Shown: positions 8,823-18,677, counted from the stretch's first letter. The stretch: DNA of 64,000 nucleotides from Arthrobacter sp. ISL-95 (GCF_018613695.1 NZ_JAGGPR010000007.1:62001-126000), one strand, 5' to 3'. Translations and numbers: made by a program. The notes: generated by a model from the sequence alone, not told the origin.

Positions 8823-10346
8823 ATGGCCGTCAAAACCGCCACGGACGCCCCGGCGTATACCCCGGAGCAGCTGCAGTCTGTTCGGGAAACCCTGAAGTCC
8901 CCACGCCGTCTCAAGACTGAGGTCCTCGCCGGGCTTGTCGTTGCCCTGGCGCTGATCCCGGAGGCGATCGCTTTCTCGATCATCGCCGGCGTGGATCCCC
9001 GGATCGGGCTGTTTGCGTCCTTCACGATGGCCGTTACGATCGCCTTTGTCGGTGGCCGGCCCGCCATGATCTCAGCGGCGACCGGCGCGATCGCCCTGGT
9101 GATTGCCCCGCTGGTGAAGTCCCACGGTGTGGACTATTTCATCGCCGCCGTGATCCTGGCTGGTATCTTCCAGATCATCCTGGGCTTGTCCGGGGTTGCG
9201 AAACTCATGCGGTTCATTCCCCGCTCTGTCATGGTCGGATTCGTCAACGCCCTTGCCATCCTGATCTTCATGTCTCAGGTCCCGGAACTCCTCGGCGTAC
9301 CGTGGCTCGTCTACCCCCTCGTGGTGCTCGGTCTGGTCATTGTCTTCGGCCTTCCCAAGCTCACCAAAGCCGTCCCGGCACCACTGGTAGCGATCGTCGT
9401 GCTGACCCTCATCACCGTCCTGGCATCCGTGGCCGTCCCCACCGTCGGCGATAAAGGGGAACTGCCCAGCTCGCTGCCGACGCTGTTCATCCCCAATGTT
9501 CCGTTCAGCCTCGAGACCCTGCAGGTCATCTTCCCGTTTGCCCTCGCCATGGCTTTCGTAGGTCTCCTCGAATCCCTGATGACAGCCAAGCTCGTCGATG
9601 ACGTCACCGACACCCGATCCCACAAGACCCGCGAAGCCTGGGGACAAGGTGTGGCGAACATCGTTACAGGCTTTACCGGCGGCATGGGCGGCTGCGCCAT
9701 GATCGGTCAGACCATGATCAACGTCAAAGCCTCCGGCGCCCGCACCCGCATCTCCACCTTCCTCGCCGGCGTTTTCCTGCTCATCCTCGTCGTCGCACTC
9801 GGCGACATCGTCTCGCTGATCCCCATGGCCGCCCTGGTCGCGGTAATGATCTTCGTTTCCTGGGCCACCTTCGACTGGCACAGCATCAACCCCCGCACCC
9901 TGAAAATGATGCCCAAAAGCGAAACCACCGTCATGGTCGCCACAGTCGCCGTCGTTGTCGCCACCCACAATCTCGCCATCGGCGTGGGCGTTGGCGTGAT
10001 CGTGGCCATGGTGATGTTCGCCCGCCGGGTAGCGCACTTCGTCACCGTCGAACGCACCATCAAGACCATCAACGGCGTCGAGACAGCGACCTATGTGGTG
10101 GACGGAGAACTGTTCTTCGCCTCCTCTAACGACCTCTACACCCAGTTCGAATACGCCCACGACCCTGAGAAAGTCGTCATCGACATGCACGCCTCCCATC
10201 TCTGGGACGCCTCCACGATCGCGGCCCTGGATTCCATAACGGAAAAGTACCATCGGCACGGCAAAGACGTGACTATCGTTGGACTCAACGACGCCAGCGT
10301 TCTCATGCGTCAGCGCCTCGGCGGGAAACTCGGCGCAGGCCACTAA
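8823..10346 (+). CDS. SulP family inorganic anion transporter (copy 2)
   Basis: This 507-residue SulP transporter is almost identical along its length to copy 3 (43315-44838) and clearly related to copy 1. It has SulP core motifs (EVLAGLVVALALIPEAIAF, GGRPAMISAATGAIAL, GGMGGCAMIGQTMINVKASG), 10-12 membrane helices and a C-terminal STAS domain with VVIDMHASHLWDASTIAALD. The ATG at 8823 (MAVKTATDAP) is preceded by GGAACC, and the peptide aligns with the other copies, so I prefer it to the ATG at 8811. The STAS domain keeps the DxSHLWD loop. A clean terminator follows. The anion is not determined by sequence; bicarbonate and sulfate are both plausible. Confidence 0.92.
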   Translation: MAVKTATDAPAYTPEQLQSVRETLKSPRRLKTEVLAGLVVALALIPEAIAFSIIAGVDPRIGLFASFTMAVTIAFVGGRPAMISAATGAIALVIAPLVKSHGVDYFIAAVILAGIFQIILGLSGVAKLMRFIPRSVMVGFVNALAILIFMSQVPELLGVPWLVYPLVVLGLVIVFGLPKLTKAVPAPLVAIVVLTLITVLASVAVPTVGDKGELPSSLPTLFIPNVPFSLETLQVIFPFALAMAFVGLLESLMTAKLVDDVTDTRSHKTREAWGQGVANIVTGFTGGMGGCAMIGQTMINVKASGARTRISTFLAGVFLLILVVALGDIVSLIPMAALVAVMIFVSWATFDWHSINPRTLKMMPKSETTVMVATVAVVVATHNLAIGVGVGVIVAMVMFARRVAHFVTVERTIKTINGVETATYVVDGELFFASSNDLYTQFEYAHDPEKVVIDMHASHLWDASTIAALDSITEKYHRHGKDVTIVGLNDASVLMRQRLGGKLGAGH

Positions 10347-10363
10347 CCCTCTGCTCCCAATAA

Positions 10364-10394
10364 GCGGGTCCCTTTCCGATGGGAAGGGGCCCGC
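10364..10394. terminator. Bidirectional terminator
   Basis: GCGGGTCCCTT pairs with AAGGGGCCCGC, followed by TTCGTTCT on the plus strand. It separates SulP copy 2 from the convergent nhaA gene. Confidence 0.75.
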
Positions 10395-10418
10395 TTCGTT
10401 CTAAAACAGGGAAGGAGT

Positions 10419-11762
10419 TCAGGGGCGGTGCTCTTGCTGGTAGACGTCCGGGATGCCGTCTTCGTCGGAATCGACTGCTTCTTCGGCTTCGGCGATGCGG
10501 TACTGCCGGTTCCGGGTACTTAACACGATGGATGCCAGAATTGCTGCGATCAGGGAAGCGGCCAGAATTCCGACCTTCGCGTGATCATCGTGGATGCTGC
10601 CCTGCCCGAAGCTCAGTTCGGCCACCAACAGGGAAACAGTAAAGCCGATACCGGCCAGAAGGGAAACACCCGCAACATCGATCCACTTAAAGGACTTGTC
10701 CAAGGACGCCCTGGTGACTTTGGTGAGGACCCACATCGTCCCAAGAATGCCCACCGGCTTACCCAAAACAAGCGCAAGAATGATACCTATGGCCACGGAA
10801 TCCGTCAGCGCCGAACCCAGACCGTCCCATCCTCCGATGGCGACGCCCGCGGAGAAGAACGCGAAGACCGGCACCGCGATACCGGCGGAAATGGGCCGGA
10901 ACCGATGCTCGAAGATCTCCGAAAGTCCGGGGCCCGCTTCGGGTCCACCGCTTGCTTTGGAACGGATAACAGGGATCGCGAACCCGAGAAGCACGCCTGC
11001 AACCGTAGCGTGAATACCCGAGGCATGGACCAGGGCCCACACAATAATGCCGAGGGGCAGCAAGATCAGCCACGCAGCGATCGGTTTGGTTCCGAAGAAA
11101 CGGCGGTACCTTTGGGCCAGGAACGTATAAGCTGCCAGCGGGATCAGGGCGAACAGCAGTGGAGTTATCTGGATGTCGGTGGTGTAGAAGACAGCGATGA
11201 TGGTGATGGCGATCAAGTCATCCACCACGGCCAAAGTCAGCAGGAAGATCCGCAGGGCGCTCGGCAGATGGGAACCAATTATCGCAAGCACGGCCACAGC
11301 GAAAGCGATGTCGGTGGCTGTGGGAATCGCCCAGCCGCGCAAGGCTTCCGGGCTGGAAGCGTTGATGACGGCATAGATGACCGCCGGAATGACCACGCCG
11401 CCCGCTGCCGCGGCAATGGGGACCACTGACTTGCTGAACTGGCGTAGGTCCCCGGCCACGAATTCGCGTTTGAGCTCCAGGCCCACCAGGAAGAAGAAGA
11501 TGGCCAGAAGGCCATCGGCCGCCCACGCGCCCAGGCTCAGTTCCAGATGCCACGGCTCGTAACCGATCTTGAAGTCCCCTAAAGCGAAGTAGCTCTCCGC
11601 AGCAGGGGAGTTGGCCCAGATGAGCGCAATGAGCGCGCCGGCAACCAGCAACGCGCCGCCCACAGTTTCCTTCCGGAGGATCGCGCCAATGCGAAGCGAC
11701 TCGGAGTAGCTTCCGCGTCCAAGAATGGAGAAAAGGGGCTGGCCGGAGGGGTTCTTACTCAT
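10419..11762 (-). CDS. nhaA: Na+/H+ antiporter NhaA
   Basis: This 447-residue membrane protein exchanges sodium for protons and helps in pH and salt homeostasis. Family motifs are present: [26 protein letters not shown] and the paired aspartates in [12 protein letters not shown] that bind the ion. About 11 membrane helices are visible. A charged tail ([14 protein letters not shown]) extends beyond the usual end, as in several actinobacterial NhaA proteins. I chose the ATG at 11762 (MSKNPSGQ), because the longer frame upstream lacks hydrophobic or family sequence. It is convergent with SulP copy 2. Confidence 0.92.
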   Translation of the reverse strand: MSKNPSGQPLFSILGRGSYSESLRIGAILRKETVGGALLVAGALIALIWANSPAAESYFALGDFKIGYEPWHLELSLGAWAADGLLAIFFFLVGLELKREFVAGDLRQFSKSVVPIAAAAGGVVIPAVIYAVINASSPEALRGWAIPTATDIAFAVAVLAIIGSHLPSALRIFLLTLAVVDDLIAITIIAVFYTTDIQITPLLFALIPLAAYTFLAQRYRRFFGTKPIAAWLILLPLGIIVWALVHASGIHATVAGVLLGFAIPVIRSKASGGPEAGPGLSEIFEHRFRPISAGIAVPVFAFFSAGVAIGGWDGLGSALTDSVAIGIILALVLGKPVGILGTMWVLTKVTRASLDKSFKWIDVAGVSLLAGIGFTVSLLVAELSFGQGSIHDDHAKVGILAASLIAAILASIVLSTRNRQYRIAEAEEAVDSDEDGIPDVYQQEHRP

Positions 11763-12140
11763 AAAAAGGTGTCCTATGCGTTGGGTCGACAAAACTATGC
11801 CGACCAGACTTCCCGGCGCACCTTCACTCAGTCTACCGAGCACATCATCTCAGCAGGCGCAGTACTTCTCGTCGGCATATACGCACCCTCCTCACCGCAC
11901 CGTAATCCCCGCGAGTTAGCCACCCGAGCTTGACAAGGCCCAGTGAAGGTAGCCTCACTGAAGCACGTGAACACCAGTGGCTCGGCGAAGTCAGCGCAAA
12001 TGAAGAAAGCCTCGTTCATCTGCGCTGACGGCGAGAAGAGACGTCCCGAAACCCTGTAAATGATTGATCCGCGGCCAGCAAGTGCCATCCTCGTTGGTAG
12101 AGGCTACCCAAAATGTGGCTTGGTGCGATGCGAGTCCCGG
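11763..12140. other. Intergenic stretch with one strong hairpin
   Basis: I see no gene in these 378 bases. GTCAGCGCAAATGAA (11990-12004) pairs with TTCATCTGCGCTGAC (12015-12029) across a 10-base loop, 14 of 15 pairs. It could end transcription of the leftward aldehyde dehydrogenase or be part of a leader of nhaA. It has no T tract. Confidence 0.4.
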
Positions 12141-13641
12141 CTATCCTTCACCTGCAGAGAAGATGGTGCGGTGCCAAGGCTTGGCGGCAACGCCGGTGAG
12201 ATCGAACATGACGTGCTTGACCACGGTGTATTCGTCGAAGGAGTAGGTGGACATGTCCTTGCCGAAACCGGATTCCTTGAATCCGCCGTGGGGCATTTCA
12301 CTGATGATCGGGATGTGGTCGTTGACCCAGACTGCTCCTGCGCGGATTTCGCGGGTGGCGCGGAGGGCGCGGTAGACGTCCTTGGTCCAGGCCGACGCGG
12401 CAAGGCCGTACGGGGTGTCATTGGCGAGTTTGATCGCTTCATCATCAGTGTCGAAAGGGGTAACCGCGAGGACCGGGCCAAAGACTTCATCACGGAAGAT
12501 CTCGCTGTCTGACGTGGCGTCCGCCACCAAGGTGGGTCGGTAGTAGGAGCCGGAGGCGAGGTCGCCGTCGGGTATCCCGCCGCCGAAGACCCGGGCGTAG
12601 CCGCGGGCGCGCTCCACCATCTCCGCTACCTTGTCCCGGTGAGTTTCGGAGACGAGCGGGCCAAGATCGGTATTTGGGTCCTGGGTGGGGCCAAGTTTGA
12701 CGTTGGCGTAGAGATCAGCGATCCCGGAGATGAATTGTTCGTAGAGCGAGCGGTGCACGATCGCGCGGGTTGCCGCCGTGCAGTCCTGTCCGGTGTTGAT
12801 CAGGGATCCGGCCACGGCGCCGTGGATGGCGGCTTTCAGGTCGGCGTCGTCGAACACCACGAAGGGTGCCTTGCCGCCGAGTTCCAAGTGGACGCGCTTG
12901 GCGGTAGTTGCGGCGGCGTCAAGGACCGTGCGGCCCACGCCGGTGGAACCGGTGAAGGAAAGCATGTCAACGTCAGGGTGGCGGAGCAGTTCGGCGCCGA
13001 CCGTGGAGCCGCGGCCGGTCAGGATATTTACGACGCCGGCCGGCAGTCCCGCTTGGGTCGCCACTTCGGCGAACAGCAGGGAGGTCAACGGGGTGATCTC
13101 GGCAGGTTTAAGGAGGATGGTGTTGCCGGCGGCGATGGCGGGCAGGATCTTCCAGGCGGCCATCTGCAGCGGGTAGTTCCACGGTGAGATGGAGGCGATG
13201 ACGCCGATCGCCTCGCGGCGGATGGAGGAGGTGTGGTCCGCGGAGTATTCGGCAGTGGCTTTGCCTTCGAGGTTTCGGGCGGCGCCTGCGAAGAACGCGA
13301 TGTTGTCGATGGTTCCGGGGACGTCGAATTCGGGTTCCGGGGACGTCGAATTCGCGGGTCAGGCGGATGGGCTTGCCGGCCTGTCGGGATTCGAGTTGTG
13401 CGAATTCCTCGGCGCGCTCTTCCATGAGCGCAACGAACTTGGTCAGCACGGCGGAGCGTTCGGCCGGAGTGGCGCGGGACCAAGCCAGGAAAGCGTCGCG
13501 GGCGGCCTGGACGGCCAGCTTGACGTCGTCGCTGCCCGCCATGGTGAGGGTGTCCACCACGGTCCCGTTGGATGGATCGATGACGTCAACTCTTTCACCG
13601 GTGGTGCCTTCGACGAGCTTGCCGTTAATGTACTGGCTCAC
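12141..13641 (-). pseudogene. Gamma-aminobutyraldehyde/betaine aldehyde dehydrogenase, broken by a 22-bp duplication
   Basis: The reading frame starts at 13641 (MSQYINGKLVEGTTGERVDV) and follows the aldehyde dehydrogenase family to REFDVPG. There a perfect 22-bp tandem repeat (13311-13332 and 13333-13354) shifts the frame. Removing one copy restores a full enzyme of about 490 residues, with LELGGKAPFVVF and the catalytic Cys in GQDCTAATR, ending at 12141. Family resemblance is to NAD-dependent gamma-aminobutyraldehyde or betaine aldehyde dehydrogenases, which fits the neighbouring amine-oxidase remnant. As it stands only the N-terminal third is made. A reversible (slippage-prone) duplication or an assembly error is possible. 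Confidence 0.9.
13311..13354. repeat. 22-bp perfect tandem duplication inside the dehydrogenase gene
   Basis: The unit GGTTCCGGGGACGTCGAATT plus CG occurs twice head to tail. Twenty-two is not a multiple of three, and this single event fully explains the broken frame. Confidence 0.95.
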
Positions 13642-13792
13642 TACTCCTGCTTTCTGTTGGGGGGCGGTCGCGACAGTATTCTGCTGCTGCGCGCGTTGGG
13701 GTTGCGGCCGTTGTGGTGTGCTGCTGCTGAAGACTTAGGTAGCTGCCTGGGATGAGACAGTCATGGAGAGATTGTCGACGGCCTGTCGTGAA

Positions 13793-14059
13793 CTATTTCT
13801 GTGCCCAGGCTTCGAATGCGTCGGCCTTCTCGAATAGCCGGCGTGTGCCAGCGTCGGGGACAATCCACAGGATTGATCCGTCAGGCATGACAGCGTCCAC
13901 TACCCCGGCGCAGACGAGTAAGTTCCCGTAGCGGATCTCGGCTTGCCGGCCCGGGAGGGAAGCCCAGTCATCGACAGTAACCAGCCCCGCGTCGTAGGCC
14001 CCTGAGAGCGCTTCGATCGAGATGGCGTCGAGATATGCAAGTTCAGTCACTGTCGTCAC
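13793..14059 (-). CDS. Hypothetical protein, 88 residues
   Basis: This small acidic soluble protein (MTTVTELAYLDAISIEAL, then GNLLVCAGVVDAVMPDGSILWIVPDAGT) has no motif I recognise. Its start overlaps the end of the cupin gene by 17 bases, so the two were probably one operon with the amine-oxidase remnant and the dehydrogenase. The conserved-looking central beta segment and the operon position support a real gene. No function is assigned. Confidence 0.6.
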   Translation of the reverse strand: MTTVTELAYLDAISIEALSGAYDAGLVTVDDWASLPGRQAEIRYGNLLVCAGVVDAVMPDGSILWIVPDAGTRRLFEKADAFEAWAQK

Positions 14060-14423
14060 CGTCTTCTTTTGCAGACAGAATGTATAGCTTTCGAAGCGGT
14101 GAATCTCTCATTGTCCAGCGGGTACGCATGCCCTCGGTGAGCCTGACTACGGAGCCCGTTTGGAGTTCGATGGATGGCAACGAGGGGGAGACGAACTCTA
14201 GCGTTCCGGATCCGCTGAGCACGACGAATACCTCGTCAGCTTCTATATCCTTCATGCGTCCTGCTGACATTTCCCAGAGGCCTAGTTCGGCTCCGAAGCA
14301 AACATCCAGTACTCGGCTGCCTGTTGTCGCAGCCGGATCAATTTGCTGCCAAGGTTCAACGGGCTGATGGTCGAGGGCATGGGTGTTTGCATTGACATGC
14401 ATCCCGGCAGATAACCTACTCAT
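14043..14423 (-). CDS. Cupin-domain protein (cupin_3 / EutQ-like)
   Basis: This is a 126-residue single-domain cupin. The core is visible as LGLWEMSAGRMKDIEADEVFVVLSG followed by GSVVRLTEG, the layout of the cupin_3 group that includes ureidoglycine aminohydrolase-like and EutQ-like proteins. These often sit in amine and amino-acid catabolic operons. The start ATG at 14421-14423 overlaps the restored stop of the upstream oxidase (ATGA), indicating translational coupling. The exact reaction is unknown; a role in handling an amine or ureide intermediate is inference. Confidence 0.75.
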   Translation of the reverse strand: MSRLSAGMHVNANTHALDHQPVEPWQQIDPAATTGSRVLDVCFGAELGLWEMSAGRMKDIEADEVFVVLSGSGTLEFVSPSLPSIELQTGSVVRLTEGMRTRWTMRDSPLRKLYILSAKEDGDDSD

Positions 14424-15024
14424 GAGTCGAACCCGATGCCGACGGCTTCCGCTGCTTTGATGAGGAGCCCGTCCTTCACGTTGTTGGCGTCCGATCTTTC
14501 GATGGCGCGTCTCATAATCTGGATGAGGGGATAGGCGAGAGGCTCCGGGGGCACGGTATTGGCTTTGACCGTACGAGTTTCAGGCCGGTCAGTTCAGTTT
14601 CCTCGCCGCTGAGAAGATCGAGCATCACTTTGGCTCCGAAGCGTGTGGACGCGACGCCCAGACCGGTGAATCCGGCGCTGTAGGCGACCTTTCCACCGAA
14701 AGCACGTCCCTGGAAGGCCGTGAGTCGGGTGCACATATCTATCGCCCCGCCCCAGGCGTGGGTGAACTTGACGTCAAGTTGGGGAAAGGTCGTGAAGAAG
14801 TGGTCTGCGAGCAGCTCGAAAGTTTGTTCCCTTTGGTCGTACTCGCTGAGAACGTGACCGCCCCGGTGGTAAACGGCGTCGTATCCTCCGAAGAGCACGC
14901 GGTTGTCTTTGGTTTTTCGGTAGTAATGGAACTGTCGTGCGGAGTCCGTGATCCCAAAGCGTCCGGCCCAGAGTGGTGCCTGACCGCCTGAACGGTCGGC
15001 GCGTGAGTCCCGGGGGTATGGCAC
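14420..15024 (-). pseudogene. FAD-dependent amine oxidase (DAO family), truncated and frameshifted
   Basis: The visible part corresponds to the C-terminal half of a gamma-glutamylputrescine oxidase-like DAO protein: DSARQFHYYRKTKDNRVLFGG, then THAWGGAIDMCTRL and YSAGFTGLGVASTRFGAKVMLDLL. The N-terminal FAD-binding Rossmann half is missing; the next gene begins only about 30 bases upstream. Near a run of five G (14547-14551) the frame shifts; the natural tail (PPEPLAYPLIQIMRRAIERS) continues to the TGA at 14420-14422, overlapping the cupin start. The gene therefore has a deletion and a frameshift and is not functional. Confidence 0.8.
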
Positions 15025-15052
15025 CGGGAGCGTGCGGGGTGGTCGGTGTTCG

Positions 15053-16447
15053 TTACAGATCGGATGGTTGTGGGTTCGCTGTCACCGGTTCTACGGCGTC
15101 CGAACGAAGCTGGAGTTCCTGGGCCATCTGGGCATGCGACCTCGCATTGATGTTCCAGAACAGCAGGGCAGCGCCCGAGAGGAGCATGATTCCCGCCGGC
15201 ACCCAGGTTTGCAGAGCCACGATGGCGTCGATAACCAGCGGGGTTGGTTCAGCGGTTGGATCGAATCCGACAGTCTGGAGAACCGCGCCGATGGTCATCG
15301 CAGCGAAGGCCCCCGAGGCGCCGATGACAAGGCTGAACCATCCCAGAATCACAGCAGTTTTGTCCTCGCCGAGCCGCAATTGAGTCACTTCCCGGAGATC
15401 GTAGATCATCGCGTAGCTGCAGCTGAGAACCAAGGAGTTGCAGACACCGAAAGCGGCTGTAATGACGGCACCGGCGAGGTAGCCTTCCAAGCCCACGACC
15501 AGCATGGTGAGGCTGGCGGCCACGAACACGCCCATGCCGATAAAGACCGCCGTGCGCTTGCCGACTTTCTTGGCCAGCATATTCCCGGGAATGACTGCGA
15601 TTAGCGTAGTGACGGTGGAGACGACGAAGAGAGTCGAGGCCACACCCTCTGACAGCCCGAGGACAAAAACACCCAGATAGATCAGGGAGCCAGCCAGAAC
15701 CGCGTTGGCGAAGAAGTAGACCAAACCCCATATGAGAACCGCCCAAACGGGCTGGATCGTAAAGACGCTCAAGGCGGAGCGAATGGACTGTGGTGTGGAT
15801 TCGACAGAAGCTGCGTGCGTCACAGTCGCGGTCTCCCTGCTGCGGGTCACCCGCCAAGCGATCACTCCGAACAAGGCGCCGGGGACTGCGCAGCAGAGAA
15901 TGACAGCGACGGACCACGCTGTTGTCTGTGACATGAGACCGTTTAGGGCCGCTTGAACCTGTACCACCATGGTTCCGCCTACTAGAACTGAGACATACAG
16001 GATGGCGGTACAAATGCTGCGGATGGTTGTGCGCTGGTTGTAGTCCGTCGTCAACGATGCCCCCAGGGCATCGTAGGGAACGAGGAATGCGTAGTAGGTG
16101 AGGGCGAACAGCAGCGCGATAACGAGGTAGTAGATTCCGGTGGCTTCACCGAGATCGACGCTGGTGAAGAGCAGAGTCAGAAGGACCATCGCTGGGACCA
16201 CGGTGCTGATCATGAATGGCCGGCGCCTGCCAAAGCGTGATCGGCTCCTGTCGGAGAAGTAGCCGATGACGGGGCTGGCGATGGCTCCGACCAAGAGTGC
16301 CGATCCGCCGATCGCCCCTGCCACTGCCGGGCTGATACCAGCGACCGTGGATAAGTAATAAATGAGATAGAAGCCGAAGAGGTTCTCTCCTACCCGCATC
16401 ATCGAACCTAGGCCGTAGCCCCAGCCCATCTTCTTACTTGTTTCCAT
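15053..16447 (-). CDS. GPH-family (MelB-like) MFS transporter
   Basis: This 464-residue protein has about 12 membrane segments. The N-terminal motif GYGLGSMMRVGENLFGFYLIYYLSTVAG and the GYFSDRSRSRFGRRRPFM loop identify the glycoside-pentoside-hexuronide:cation symporter group. These take up solutes with Na+ or H+. In this setting, beside amine-oxidase, cupin and aldehyde-dehydrogenase genes, the substrate may be an amine-type compound rather than a sugar; that is inference. It starts at an ATG at 16447 with GGACC/AAGG-type bases upstream. It is the only transport gene of this decayed cluster and appears intact. Confidence 0.85.
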   Translation of the reverse strand: METSKKMGWGYGLGSMMRVGENLFGFYLIYYLSTVAGISPAVAGAIGGSALLVGAIASPVIGYFSDRSRSRFGRRRPFMISTVVPAMVLLTLLFTSVDLGEATGIYYLVIALLFALTYYAFLVPYDALGASLTTDYNQRTTIRSICTAILYVSVLVGGTMVVQVQAALNGLMSQTTAWSVAVILCCAVPGALFGVIAWRVTRSRETATVTHAASVESTPQSIRSALSVFTIQPVWAVLIWGLVYFFANAVLAGSLIYLGVFVLGLSEGVASTLFVVSTVTTLIAVIPGNMLAKKVGKRTAVFIGMGVFVAASLTMLVVGLEGYLAGAVITAAFGVCNSLVLSCSYAMIYDLREVTQLRLGEDKTAVILGWFSLVIGASGAFAAMTIGAVLQTVGFDPTAEPTPLVIDAIVALQTWVPAGIMLLSGAALLFWNINARSHAQMAQELQLRSDAVEPVTANPQPSDL

Positions 16448-16543
16448 GAGGGACCTTGCTTTCTGTTTTGGTAGGACCCTTGCCGGCTGAGGCTTGCACC
16501 AGAATCACGTCGTCAGCGTTTCCGCCGCACCTGGCCAACAGTT

Positions 16544-17071
16544 TTGGGGATCCTGATCTACGTGCTGATTTGTGTGCCGGGTCTATACGTCGCCCTGGTG
16601 ACGATGCAAATTGACGGGTGGGGATCGGTCTTGTGGCACTTGTCCCTTTTGGTCGGCGTAGTCGCCCTCCATTGGGTATTGCTGTCCACGGTGAATGGGT
16701 ACAGGCCGGTCAATAAGGGAGAAGCACTCAGCGAAACCGGCAGCCTGTGGCATTTGACCCGGAGCGCGGCACTCCTGGAACAGGTGAGGCGCCACGGGCG
16801 CGTCACCATCTCGCCATCACGTTGCCGGCCGATGGCCCGCATGTTCAACCGGGCTCGCCCGCTGGCAATCCCGCGGCGCGCGGTGTATGTCTTCTCGGCG
16901 ATGCCAGAGCAGCAGCACGTTCGTCAAAATGTTTCCCAAAGCCAGATGGTTGGGCTATTGGTGCTGGATGCCAGGGCCGTTAAGGGCGATGTGTACGGGC
17001 GGTCCCGCGATGGTGCGCTGGCCTTGCTTGAGGGATATGACGGGCCGGCCGAAGTCCTGCTTCGTCGTTGA
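16544..17071 (+). CDS. Hypothetical membrane-anchored protein
   Basis: The 175-residue product has two N-terminal hydrophobic segments (ILIYVLICVPGLYVALV and VLWHLSLLVGVVALHWVLL), then a basic soluble domain with a beta-rich C-terminus (VGLLVLDARAVKGDVYG, LLEGYDGPAEVLL). The start is uncertain: a TTG at 16544 is the first start codon in an open frame that extends a little further back. I do not recognise the family. It lies between the GPH transporter and the IS110 element; about 170 bases to the IS hold no gene. Confidence 0.5.
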   Translation: MGILIYVLICVPGLYVALVTMQIDGWGSVLWHLSLLVGVVALHWVLLSTVNGYRPVNKGEALSETGSLWHLTRSAALLEQVRRHGRVTISPSRCRPMARMFNRARPLAIPRRAVYVFSAMPEQQHVRQNVSQSQMVGLLVLDARAVKGDVYGRSRDGALALLEGYDGPAEVLLRR

Positions 17072-17245
17072 GATCCTCGCGTATCCGATCTCCATGGGGT
17101 GAACCGTACCGAAAGTTATCTCAGCAACAGCGGCTTGCCGCAGGACTTTTGGGACTACCTGCGGGACATTCAATGTTGCGCTGGATCCCGGCGGATTCTT
17201 GTCATCTTCAAAAGCTGACTGTACTGAATGATGCTCCTATAGTTG

Positions 17246-18466
17246 TCAAGCGCTGGTCTGGGATTGTTCGTCCAGCCATACGCGGTAGCGGCTGGCAAGG
17301 TCGTGTTCCCGGGAGGTGCCGCGTTCTATGCGCGAGATGGCGGTGGGCCAAACGCTGAAGTGCTGGGCGGCTGCGGCCTGGGTGATGTGAAGCGCCAGCC
17401 GCCGTGGTCGCAGGTCGTTGGTGGCGGGAGCAGGCCTGGGGTTTTGCAGCACCCGATAGATTTCTCGGGCGACGTAGCGCTTGAGGCAGCGCATGATCTC
17501 GCGTTTGCTCTTGCCGTCCTTTGTGCGTTTGGCGACGTAGTCCTTGGTGCGCTGGTCGGTGCACATGCGTGCCAGCACGATGTGGTGGATCGCGGCGTTC
17601 GCGGCTCTATCGCCGCCACGGGAGAGGCGATGGCGGGTTGTTTTCCCTGAGGAAGCGGGGATCGGGGCAACACCGGCAAGGGCTGCGAATTGGGCTTCGC
17701 TGCCGAGGCGTTCGGGGTTGTCGCCGATGGTGACCAGTAGCTGGCTCACGGCGGTGCCGACGCCGGTGACGTGGGTAAGAGCCGGCGCGTTCTCGCTGAT
17801 GATCCGGGCCAGATCGGTGTCGCAGTCTTCGGTTTCGGTGGTGAGGTGCTGGTGGCGACGGGCCAGTCTCTTGAGCGTGATCGCTGTTGCCACGGCAGGG
17901 TCAGCTGTGTCGCTGTCCGGGCGCAAGGCAGCCATCGCTTTCAGCCGTGCGGGTGTTGTTTGGGCCCGGTATTTGGCACGTATGGCCTCCGGCGCGGCCA
18001 CCAGGATGCCGCTGATCTGCGTCAGCACAGCAGTCCTGTCCTTGATCGCGCTTGTCCTTGCCGTCCGCAGGACACGCAAGGCCTCGACATATCCGTCCCG
18101 CGCTTTTGGTGTTGATGTGCCTCGTCCGGCCAATACCGATTCGGCGGCCTGGTATGCGTCGAGCGGGTCGGACTTTCCGCGCAACCGGCGGGACTGCCGG
18201 TTGGTCCGGTTGACCTCTACGACCTCAAAGCCTTCTATGGCCAGAACGCGGGCCAGCCCGGCTCCGTAACTGCCGGTGCCTTCGATTCCGACGGCGATGA
18301 CTGGCCCGAACTGGGTGATGTACCCAATGATGGCCCGGTAGCCGGATCCGGTGGCCACGAATTTCTCGTCGGCCAGATGTGTCCCATGCTGACTAATTAG
18401 GGCTACATGGTGGGTATCGGCATGAGTATCGACACCGGCGATGACTCTGATGAGGTCATTTGTCAT
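17246..18466 (-). CDS. IS110 family transposase
   Basis: This is a 406-residue DEDD transposase/recombinase. The RuvC-like N-terminal domain shows VIAGVDTHADTHHVAL (first Asp), GIEGTGSYG (Glu) and GKSDPLDAYQAA (two Asp). The C-terminal transposase_20 domain shows GVGTAVSQLLVTIGDNPERLGSEAQFAALAGVAPIPASSG with the catalytic Ser region, then HHIVLARM. The start ATG at 18466 aligns with the second copy. A tail beyond residue 360 (AAAAQHFSVWPTAISRIERGTSREHDLA) looks like a small helix-turn-helix, seen in some actinobacterial IS110 members. IS110 enzymes use a structured RNA from the element end to choose target and donor. Confidence 0.92.
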   Translation of the reverse strand: MTNDLIRVIAGVDTHADTHHVALISQHGTHLADEKFVATGSGYRAIIGYITQFGPVIAVGIEGTGSYGAGLARVLAIEGFEVVEVNRTNRQSRRLRGKSDPLDAYQAAESVLAGRGTSTPKARDGYVEALRVLRTARTSAIKDRTAVLTQISGILVAAPEAIRAKYRAQTTPARLKAMAALRPDSDTADPAVATAITLKRLARRHQHLTTETEDCDTDLARIISENAPALTHVTGVGTAVSQLLVTIGDNPERLGSEAQFAALAGVAPIPASSGKTTRHRLSRGGDRAANAAIHHIVLARMCTDQRTKDYVAKRTKDGKSKREIMRCLKRYVAREIYRVLQNPRPAPATNDLRPRRLALHITQAAAAQHFSVWPTAISRIERGTSREHDLASRYRVWLDEQSQTSA

Positions 18467-18523
18467 GATGGAACTGGCTCCTCGACTTCCGCGCAGCAGC
18501 GTTGTGATGGGGCTCGCGTCGAC

Positions 18524-18677
18524 CAGGTGGGCAGACAAGACGGTGATGGGACTTCTCGTCAAGCTCCTATGAAGTCATGTCCGCCTGGCCGACACGTCTG
18601 TTACAGACCGTGGCGCGGCGGACGGATCATTCAAAAGACAGTTTCAGGAAACGTCAGTCAGAAGTAGAGTCACGCCG
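18524..18677 (-). ncRNA. Candidate IS110 bridge RNA region (copy 1)
   Basis: This stretch upstream of the transposase does not code, yet is shared in blocks with the equivalent stretch of the second IS110 copy (57199-57358), although the two transposases are clearly diverged. Shared blocks include CAGGTGGGCAGACA, GCTCCTATGAAGTCATGTCC, ACGTCAGT and GAGTCACGCCG, with variable sequence between. That conservation pattern, with fixed stems and changing loops, is what is expected of the guide RNA known for IS110 elements. The RNA itself is inferred. Confidence 0.5.

Noticed and set aside
9072-10343. Very long open frame on the minus strand opposite SulP copy 2 (and similar ones opposite SulP 1 and 3).
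   Set aside because: The predicted product is an Asp/Gly/His-rich sequence typical of the reverse strand of high-GC membrane protein genes, and it recurs wherever SulP occurs.
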